The notes under the pieces: model-generated
Seen by the model: only the letters and a program-made list of their open reading frames with translations
Database searches by the model: none
Told to the model about the DNA's origin: nothing
Translations under genes and position numbers: made by a program
Shown: positions 1-7,300 of the stretch, piece after piece
How the letters are laid out: the number at the start of each line of letters is the position of its first letter
How positions within the stretch are numbered: the first letter of the stretch is position 1
Assembly (NCBI GenBank): GCA_028565715.1
Contig: JAOXYC010183468.1
Span: forward strand, 1-12,668
Direction of reading: 5' to 3'
DNA length: 12,668 nt
Origin: Phoronis pallida
Taxonomy: Eukaryota > Phoronida > Phoronidae

Positions 1-384
1 TTCCTTGTATGGAGCGCCGGCACCAGTCGATTTTCGGGCCGTCAAAATCACTACAACTCCCCCTAGTTTTTAAACTCGATCTTTGTATATGTCGAGTTGC
101 ATACCCACGTGGGCGCATCCCTTTAGGGTTGCTCTAGTTAACTCTTCCCATTCATTACTTTTTTAAAACCGAATTAGGACTATTCCAGCAAAATGATTTT
201 ATTTCCTTTCCTTCAAGTACTTAAGCATAGAAAATAACTTTTTTCCCAAGATAAACAATTAATGCAAATTGAAAAAAATGGTCTTGAAACAGGCTGCCTT
301 TCAACATGAATTTAATTAAGCATGTCAAAGGTTTGTTGTATAACGTAGATGTACATGTATATTTAAAATGTGTTTTTAATACAG
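1..384. other. Probable intron upstream of the TatD last exon
   Basis: No coding segment was recognised here. The stretch ends in a T-rich run and an AG (383-384) that serves as the splice acceptor of the following exon, so it is most likely intron of the TatD-like gene, whose earlier exons lie outside the window. A weak 7-bp inverted repeat (AACTCGA at 73-79, TCGAGTT at 92-98) is probably chance. Confidence 0.55.
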
Positions 385-719
385 GTCATGTATGGAAGGC
401 AAAAGCCGGTGAAGAAGTCCGTACAATTCTCAAGTCAAACACAATTCCTCTCGACAGACTTATGTTGGAAACCGATGCCCCGTTTATGTATCCACGTACC
501 AAAAATGTTCCTGTTCCCACAAGAGATAATGTGGATTCACTAAATCATGTGATCGTTGAACATGAACAACTTGTGACATCACTGTGTAGGCGTGGCCGTA
601 ATGAACCTTGTAGTTTAGTATTAGTCAATGATATGGTGGCAGCATGCCTTGGACTAACCCCAGAACATGTGGCTAGGACTACAACACACAATGCCAAAAA
701 GGTGTTTGGTTTAACATGA
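385..719 (+). CDS. TatD-family metal-dependent nuclease, last coding exon (partial)
   Basis: This is the C-terminal 111 or so residues of a TatD-type hydrolase, a TIM-barrel nuclease family using two metal ions and acting as 3'-5' exonuclease or DNase. The acceptor (TTTTTAATACAG, ending at 384) leaves two bases of a split Gly codon, then HVWKAKAGEEVR. Family motifs visible are LMLETDAP, whose Asp is the last metal ligand, followed by RGRNEP, and the terminal HNAKKVFGL, which resembles the NA..+FGL ending of bacterial TatD. The stop is TGA at 717-719. An ORF reading continues upstream to an ATG at 306, but those residues have no family similarity and precede a good acceptor, so I treat them as intron. 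The N-terminal HxH metal site is outside the window. The ETDAPFMYPRT form resembles bacterial TatD more than my recollection of human TATDN1, so I give no symbol. An AATAAA at 1398-1403 is a possible poly(A) signal. Confidence 0.88.
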
Positions 720-732
720 TAGATTTGGGAAA

Positions 733-1040
733 TTACATGGCTGCATTAAACCATCTTAGTTAAGGACGTAGTAGCAGCATGCCTTGGACTAACACTAGAG
801 CAAGTGGCTAGAGTACACTGAACTCCAGCTCCTTCGATTCAGTATCAATGGTAGGGGGTCTTCCGTTTTTTTTACCAAAAGTAGGAGACTGTGTTTAAGC
901 GGAGTGACGTAATAAAACATATACTTTGGGATACTTGATTATCGCGTAAGGAGAAAAGACCATCGTTTAAGATGGGCTGTGGGGGAGACTAGTGGCTCAA
1001 CACACAATGCAAACAAGGTGTTTGGTTTGGTTGGACATGA
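733..1040 (+). pseudogene. Decayed tandem copy 2 of the TatD terminal exon, split by an insertion
   Basis: Nucleotides 733-809 and 991-1040 together resemble the 3' part of the functional exon (about 590-720). The 10-mer GCCTTGGACT occurs at 646-655 in the exon and again at 781-790 here. The right half carries ACACACAATGC and AAGGTGTTTGGTTT, matching the exon's end. Frameshifts and small deletions break the reading frame, so it is not coding. The two halves are separated by the 810-990 insertion. Confidence 0.7.
810..990. mobile_element. 181-bp insertion inside pseudo-copy 2, with 7-bp direct repeats
   Basis: The segment interrupts the duplicated exon copy and is flanked by AGTGGCT at 803-809 and 991-997. 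The intact exon has a single GTGGCT at the corresponding place. This is what a target-site duplication would look like. No terminal inverted repeats, poly-A tail or coding capacity were seen, so the element class is unknown. Confidence 0.4.
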
Positions 1041-1045
1041 TAGAC

Positions 1046-1183
1046 ATGTGACATCACTATTTACACATGGACGCAATAAACCATCGTAGTTGATGATATG
1101 GTAGTGACTTGCCTTGGACTATCTTCAAAATTTGTGGCTTGGACAACTAAAGACAATGTCAACAATACGTTTGGTTTGACATC
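1046..1183 (+). pseudogene. Decayed tandem copy 3 of the TatD terminal exon
   Basis: From GTGACATCACT (as in the exon at about 573) to TTTGGTTTGACA, this segment follows the exon colinearly. GCCTTGGACT recurs at 1111-1120. The deduced residues still echo the parent: HVTSLFTHGRNKPS, then after a frameshift VDDMVVTCLGLSSKF and finally NNTFGLT, against the parental VNDMVAACLGLTPEH and VFGLT. A deletion of about a dozen bases and an in-frame TAG separate the two readable blocks, so this is a relic and not an alternative terminal exon. Confidence 0.7.
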
Positions 1184-1190
1184 ATTATTT

Positions 1191-1631
1191 AAGAGCAAAT
1201 ACTATTCATTGTGAATGTTTGTGTTGCTACCAACAATGGTAAATACAACCATGCAATTCGCCAACCAGTTCTTGTATGTGTACAACATTCACATTTTGTT
1301 GAAAGAACACAACTTAATTTCGTGATATTTTTTCAAACTTCAATTTTAGAACATGTACCTAGAATAAGGATATTCCAAAGACATGCACCTTTTCATGAAT
1401 AAAAATCGCACTGACCTATCTCCCCTTTGATTAGAAATAACGTGATTATCATGTAAAAAAAGAATGTATTTTAACATGAAAGATGTTTTAATAGTATTCA
1501 TCAATCTTTAATTTTTTTTTCAAAAATAGCACCATGAATATCACAGGTAACTTAACCCTGACCACAGGGTGACATCTCTCTCATCAGTTTCTTGTCATTT
1601 TCCCATCAATGTCTCAATTAACTCAACTAAG
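1191..1631. other. Convergent intergenic region between the TatD-like gene and POMK
   Basis: No gene is recognised. A 63-codon reading frame at 1211-1402 has no family features and is probably chance. On the minus strand, ATTAAA hexamers at 1512-1507 and 1492-1487 are candidate poly(A) signals for POMK. On the plus strand, AATAAA at 1398-1403 could serve the nuclease gene. Confidence 0.5.
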
Positions 1632-2940
1632 TTATGATAAAAGATCCAAACTGTTCTCCAGATCTAAAGTCTGCCATACAGTTTTATATTCTTCATAAAC
1701 TTCATATGCTGATGGCCGTAAACCTGGGCTAATCATTTTGCACTGTTTATGAATCTTAAACAAATGGAACTTTATAATTTGTGACTGTGGATATTCGCCC
1801 AAAAAATAATCACAGAGTTCAGGTATTTTCCAGATATCTGTTTTTTCATCATACCCAGGCATGAGAGTGTCTTCGTATTCTCGATCTTCATACGGCCACA
1901 GTTGCTCGGGGGCAACAAAATCGCCAAATAACTCTCGATGGCCGCACACAGCACTGATATTCTTAGTTCTATAAACAACAGGCAGGGCATCCAAATCATT
2001 CACAACCAAACGCAAATCTGTAGTGAGCAAATACTGTTGTAAAGTTTTCTCAAGAGTATTTGAATCACACATGATATGGCTGCCTAAACTACTATTATGG
2101 AGATGATTTATAATGCTGACATAATCCAAACACATCTGGAACCTAGTTTTCAATGTATTGTGCTTCTGATACTTTGCTGATGTTAGAATTGCTTCCAAGT
2201 TTAGAGCAGCCCCCAGTGGTTGATACTGTGTGATCACTGTTCCACTATGTCTGTGATGACAGTAGCCGATTAATTGTATAACATGTGGATGAGGCTGATA
2301 GGAGATTAACATTTGAAGACCATGCTGGAAGTCTTCACTTAGTGCTTGCGTCCTCAACTCGTTAAATACAACTAACTGGTTGCTCCATCTGGCGAGGTAA
2401 ACCTGAAATACAGAGTGGAGAACAGGTTGCATTTAGTTTACATGTTTACTTTGGTTAGGTCCGTGTAAAATCCTAATAATTCATTTTTTTTAACATGCAC
2501 GCCAAATTCTATATACTGTGCATAAGGTTAAGATCCAACAGAACTGATGACAAAATGACACAAAAACTAATTTGAAATTTGCCAATATAACACTGCTGTT
2601 TTGTTACAAACAAAACATTTAGATTTGAAGAGGATGAGTTTTAAAGACAATTTTTTATTCATACCAACTTTACGGCACCTTGTCCAACTTCTTTCACAAT
2701 TTCCACGTTACTCATATCATCACATTTTAACCAGGGGTGACATGTATTCATGCCTGGCAGGTTGAAGTACCCATGTTCACATTGTAACTGACAAGACAAG
2801 GCGGAGTTATTTGTAATGTCTTTCCAACATCTTTTAACCGCTTGCTGTTGGTTGCTGCAGATACTTGGTACATGCCTCCAAACAAAATATGCAATGACAG
2901 GAACTATGATCAAAGAAATCAGTTTTACAGAAATTGTCAT
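1632..2940 (-). CDS. POMK: Protein O-mannose kinase (POMK/SGK196), complete coding region
   Basis: POMK phosphorylates the 6-position of mannose in the O-mannosyl trisaccharide of alpha-dystroglycan in the ER lumen. The coding exons are complement(2940..2665) and (2402..1632), joined in phase 0 across a GTATGA...TTTCAG intron. They give 348 aa, close to the 350 of human POMK. Residues 7-20 form a signal-anchor helix expected of a type II ER membrane protein. A Cys-rich lumenal stretch follows (Cys 54, 67, 73), then a glycine-rich VGQGAVK (85-91), the HGLQML helix (119-124), MCDSN (203-207, catalytic-loop position), NDLDALP (227-233, DFG equivalent), GDFVAPEQLWPY (252-263) and the DEKTDIWKIP helix. 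No VAIK-type lysine is seen at the usual beta-3 position, which holds LVVF; the family is atypical there. The ATG at 2940 follows an acceptor (TTTTTTCAG, ending at 2953), so a 5'UTR exon lies farther upstream. An out-of-frame ATG sits 10 nt before the start. Confidence 0.95.
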
Positions 2941-2955
2941 CTCCTTGCATTTCTG

Positions 2956-3189
2956 AAAAAATAAAACAAGACATATTTGAATATTGAAATTACAAAAAAG
3001 TTGGAAGCACTTTCGTTTGAACAAAATAGAGAATTGTTAGATGATGGACATGTACAATGTTTCAGCCATTTCACAAAAATGTTCAAGTCGTTACTCTACC
3101 CAGTCATTGCACCCAGACAGGTGAAAGCCCACACTCATGCCCAACCAATGAGAAGAAGGCCGATGCATTCGACAGTCAACACCGTACCA
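2956..3189. other. Upstream intron or promoter region of POMK
   Basis: This stretch begins with the splice acceptor of the POMK start-codon exon on the minus strand. It should contain intron and possibly a 5' noncoding exon, but no first exon or core promoter can be identified from sequence alone. The short reading frames here are not supported. Confidence 0.45.
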
Positions 3190-3306
3190 CAGGAAACTGA
3201 CAACTTCCATCTTCGATGAAAAATTAGCTGGAGCATCCATAGAAGGGTAACTTCTATGGATGCTCCGGCTAATTTTCCATCGACGATGGAAATTGTCAGT
3301 TTCCTG
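3190..3306. mobile_element. Fold-back MITE with 56-bp arms
   Basis: The left arm (3190-3245) and right arm (3251-3306) are inverted repeats with four mismatches in 56 bp, separated by the 5-base loop GGTAA. The outer ends read CAGGAAACTGAC and GTCAGTTTCCTG. The near-perfect pairing over so short an element is typical of a recently inserted non-autonomous fold-back or MITE. No clear target duplication was found; GTAC occurs near both ends (3184-3187 and 3313-3316) at unequal distances. Confidence 0.85.
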
Positions 3307-3333
3307 TGCACTGTACTCAGGCCTTGGTAACAA

Positions 3334-3575
3334 CCGGTCACGCGGACCCAAAATACCGGGTACGCGGACATAATACCGGGTACGCGGACAGATAGCAACT
3401 GCGGGCCAGCAGATTTGTTAATTGTCCGCGTACCCGGTACTCAGTCGCTATCTGTCCGCATACCCGCGGTATTATGTCCGTATGGTATTTTGTGTCCGTG
3501 TACCCGGTATTTGAGTCCGCGTACTTGGTATTTAGGTCCGTGTGACCGGTCTGAGGTCCGTGCTGACGTGGCCGT
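3334..3575. repeat. Inverted array of about 20-bp GTCCG(C/T)GTACCCGGTATT units
   Basis: On the left (3334-3398) three units lie in one orientation, with CGGAC at 3343, 3365 and 3385. After a short spacer, seven units in the opposite orientation begin at GTCCG 3424, 3454, 3476, 3494, 3515, 3536 and 3556, mostly 18-22 bp apart. The outer ends also mirror each other: CCGGTCACGCGGAC on the left and GTCCGTGTGACCGG on the right. Left and right arms can pair over at least 60 bp, with the right arm carrying extra units. It is CpG-rich unlike its AT-rich surroundings. It is best read as a fold-back element whose arms consist of tandem subrepeats. Confidence 0.8.
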
Positions 3576-3752
3576 TACTCACATTATATTCTCAGCGATG
3601 TTACGGATTTTGTTGTACTCCCGTTCTTTTTCGTTTTTAAATTCCACCCAAAAAACAATTGTAACCCAAAAAAATGCAAAATTGAAAAAGTAGGCCTTCG
3701 TAAACGGTAAAGACGTAAACAGGCAAACACATGTTTCTTCAAGCAAGTTTCA

Positions 3753-4058
3753 TAGTTGCCAACCGTCCCGATTTTGGCGGGACCGTCCCGATTTTTCGCC
3801 ATTTTTCACAAATGTCCCGCCGTCCCGATTTGTCCCGATTTTTGATCAATTCTGAAAGAATGTCCCGCTTTTTGAACGACGATTGTCCCGCCTTCCGGAT
3901 TTTGTCGGATTTGTCCCGATTTTTGATGGATTCTGAAAGAATGTCCCGCTTTGTTGTGTCGAATGAGTTAATTTTTTGATGGATTGATAATGTTTTTGGC
4001 ACGTATAACGTTGTTTTTTTTACATCTTGAAAGGTTGGCAACTCGGGTGGCAACTATG
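3753..4058. mobile_element. hAT-like non-autonomous element with GTCCCG repeats and an 8-bp target duplication
   Basis: The 8-bp direct repeat AAGTTTCA flanks the element at 3745-3752 and 4059-4066, the duplication length of hAT transposons. The ends are inverted: TAGTTGCCAACC at 3753-3764, TGGCAACTA at 4048-4056, and a further GGTTGGCAAC at 4033-4042. The interior has nine GTCCCG hexamers (3765, 3785, 3814, 3822, 3832, 3862, 3885, 3913, 3943) and an 81-bp-period direct repeat (3831-3873 and 3912-3953) that shares ATTCTGAAAGAATGTCCCGC. No transposase reading frame is present. Reading frames on both strands here are by-products of the repeats. Confidence 0.72.
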
Positions 4059-4066
4059 AAGTTTCA

Positions 4067-4322
4067 GTGGCAAAAGCTGAATTTTTTCTTGTGATTTTTC
4101 GGTCTTTTCACAATGCAATCTAAAATATGGTCTCAGTTATTAAAACTGACTACTTAATGGTACCTGATTGCATTATTTTGCACAAAATCTGCAGAAAACG
4201 CGAACTTGCAGATAACCGATAACCCGGAAGTAAGTAACTTTAAAAATATCTCCTCGGCAGAAGAGTTTCATCCGGTTCCGGTTCTTGGCTGAGGGGTCTG
4301 AAAATTCATTTTCTGCAATAAT
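4067..4322 (+). promoter_or_regulatory. Probable promoter and 5'UTR of GATD3, with an ETS-like site
   Basis: This is the sequence between the last repeat and the GATD3 start codon. CCGGAAGT at 4224-4231 matches the core bound by ETS factors including GABP/NRF-2, which often regulate nuclear genes for mitochondrial proteins. A CCGGTTCCGG palindrome lies at about 4272-4281. No TATA box is evident at a suitable place, and the transcription start is not determinable. The promoter role is inferred from position. Confidence 0.4.
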
Positions 4323-7300
4323 ATGCTATCTGTTGGTTTGTTACTACGCCAAGCAACTTTACCTTTGAACAGATTTGTTGCAAAACAAGCAATTCATACC
4401 GCAGGTGTGATGAACGCAAAAGTTGCTTTGGTGAGTTAACAGGTTAAGCAGATTTTCACTTGACACTCTTTCTTTTCAGTTACTCAGTTTTCACTCAAGA
4501 GTCTCAAGACTCAAGTGACTAGTGACAATGTTTACACACCGTCACACTTTAAAATGTTTGACCTGTTCACTTAGCATGTGTCACTGTATGATTTTTTGTA
4601 AAGACAGAAAAATATGCAACTCTCTGCCAGTCATTTTAGTCATTAAGTAGCCTACTCAATGTAATCATTAGATTTAAGCAGTCACTGCACTTTATTGTTG
4701 AGGGTACAATTAATTATTATGCGACGACTCGCGCAAATCTCGCGAATTTGCATAATTCACTCAATGTATTCACTTTGACTGAATATTGAGAATAATTGAG
4801 AATTCGTTTGAGTCGTCAGATAACATATAATGGATGCTTGATGAGTTCTAATCGCCGGAAAGGTACATTGATACACGACTGGGGAATACCTATATGTAAA
4901 CTGTAGGCGACGCTCAGACCAGCTGACACTGCGATATCAACTTGTCGGTGACCAGGTGACTGTGTGCCTTGATGGAGGACTATTTCTTTCATATTGAAAT
5001 AGTCAGTGCGGTCATTTAAAAATAAGAATAAATAAATGTATCCCAGATTCGTTCAGAATGTTTCTGTCTTCAACGTTTAAAAATAAGCGTAGTTGTTTTA
5101 AAGGTGTACATTGCTACTTACGAATGTGATATTATCAACTATTGAATGAGGTCAATTATGTTGGAATTTTTGTGACACATCGCATCCTAACATTCACCTG
5201 AACAAATAACTAGCTTCGCTTCTTCCGGAAATCTCTATATTAGGCGGCTTATGCGACTTGATTAAATATCTTGGAGGGAGACTAGATAACTGAGATCAAC
5301 TGTAACGTATGAGCTTTGTGTTATCGATAAAGAATGAAGGTAGTTACACATATTGGCAACAAAAAATGATCAAACTGTGTTAAAAAACGGATGAAAACGC
5401 CATATTTCAATAATTCATAATTCGACATTCGTAAGTAACGATGTACGCCTTTAAATAAGGGCAGGCCAGTGATTTTAATGAGGATCCATGCAGCCGATAG
5501 CTGGCGCTGCGTCAACCAAAGCCCAGACATTTTGTTCTTTCCAAAATTAAGGCGTCGCAGTTCGTCTGCACGTAAACACGCCCAAATTAGATTGTTTTGC
5601 AGGGCTTTACCCGACGGTGAGACACCTAGGGGAAACTATTGCACGGATCCTCATTATCCCTTTGCCCGGTTCCTGCACTCATTTTTAAAAAACGGAACAG
5701 AATGACAGGGTCATTTAATTATTTTTTTTCTTGTTCTTATACTTATATCATATTTATCAAGCACTGTGGTAATTTGTTGTAGGTGCTGTCTGGTTGTGGT
5801 GTTTATGATGGTACAGAAGTTCATGAGGCATCAGCGTACGTGTTTTTATGCTTTAAATGTCAAGCCAGAAAAGAAAAACATTCCAAAGGAAATTTTTTTG
5901 CTTAATTTGAACGGTGAAGTATTACAGTGTCACGTTGCATTAATTATAACAAAACGCATATGGCTCAAACCTAGCAAAAGGACACTTTTTCTCATGATTT
6001 GAAGCCATCACCAGGAAAAATAAAAAATAAAGAATTACTAAGAATTGCCTCCATACAGGCAAATGAGACAAACTAAAGGGAGATGAAGATGCAAAATAGA
6101 AAACAAATTGGTTTGTCCCATTTGCTTGTGTGTAGTCTTTAGTTACATACTCTGTGATTTCATTATTATCCTAAATTGTAGTCCAAAAACTTGAAACCCC
6201 TCTTTTTAAATGAAGCCATACATTTACATAGTCTTTGGACTTTATTTCAGCTGTCTGGTGCACTTGAGTCGTGCGGGTGCTGAGGTGTCCATGTTTGCTC
6301 CTAATGTTGACCAGATGCATGTTATTGATCATACGAAAGGTGAACCCATGGAGCCTGCCAGGTGAGTATCAGCATTGATTAAAGTACCCTACCTCACTGT
6401 GTAGAAGATTAGGGGGATTAACATATAGTTTTAATAACGATAACAAAACATTTGAAAAGACAGAAGAATTACGAATAATCATAATAAAGATCAATACCCA
6501 TGTTATAAGCCATTTTAATTTTGACGGACGCTTCATTAATAAAGAAAAAACAGAAGATTGCCAAGTGAAATAATTATTTCATGATATTGGCATATTTAGT
6601 GATCAGTCAAAACTGCCGGTTTTAAGTGTTAATCAGCTATGCAATATGTTGTAGGAATGTTTTGGTTGAATCTGCCAGAATTGCTCGAGGAAAAGTTGAT
6701 GATATTGCAAAACTGTCGTCCAACAATTTTGATGCTATTATTATTCCTGGCGGATTCGGAGCTGCAAAGAACCTGTAAGTTTTTGTCAGTTTGCGTACAG
6801 TGCGAAGTATCAGCTTCATAGATATACAAGGGAGATAAAGAATTACATACCGTAAATTCGATTAAATAAATAATTTGAGTGATCGCAGTTTTGATTTGAG
6901 CGTTCGAATCAGGTTTCAGCCAGGCTATATGCATTGCCTGCTTGAGCCTGAAGTTTTTTGCAGTTTAAACTCTGTGATAGATGTTATTCTATAGCCATAG
7001 TTGGGAATATGATCTATCTTTGGTAGCATTAAGTATCCACCGGTAAAATTTCCTCAGAAAATGTTTTTTTAAACAGTACAACCAACATTATTGTTTGCCT
7101 CATTGAAGTGCTATATGGATAGTTGGTAAAATTTACTTTGCATATTAATTACACCCAGAAATTCTAATACATAACTGTTTTCTTTCTGAAGGTCAACATT
7201 TGCAGTAGATGGCTCAAACATGAAAGTCAATCCAGATGTAGAACGTGTATTAAAAGAGTTTCACAGTTCAGAGAAACCTATTGGGTAAGCTTATTTTGAG

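Noticed and set aside
306-384. Upstream ATG reading into the TatD exon
   Set aside because: The residues before the acceptor at 383-384 have no family similarity, and the preceding T-rich tract plus AG marks an intron end.
1211-1402. 63-codon plus-strand reading frame
   Set aside because: No domain, signal peptide or splice context. It lies between two convergent genes and looks like chance.
1555-1570. ACCCTG-ACCA-CAGGGT hairpin downstream of POMK
   Set aside because: A 6-bp stem is expected by chance at this length, and eukaryotic genes do not use hairpin terminators of this kind.
3091-3693. Several overlapping reading frames on both strands
   Set aside because: They follow from inverted repeats lacking stops in some frames; the products read as repeat translations and have no family features.
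3731-4053. Reading frames across the GTCCCG element with SRF/DKS-type repeats
   Set aside because: The amino-acid repeats simply mirror the DNA repeat; both strands give similar artefacts.
6639-6821. 60-codon reading frame over GATD3 exon 4
   Set aside because: It is a shadow frame of the exon at 6655-6774, which in the proper frame gives the conserved PGGFGAAKN motif.
6847-6913. TACCGTAAATTCGATTAAAT stretch in GATD3 intron 4
   Set aside because: It resembles the ACCGTA...TTAAA start seen in some invertebrate repeats, but no ends or second copy are visible, so I do not call it.
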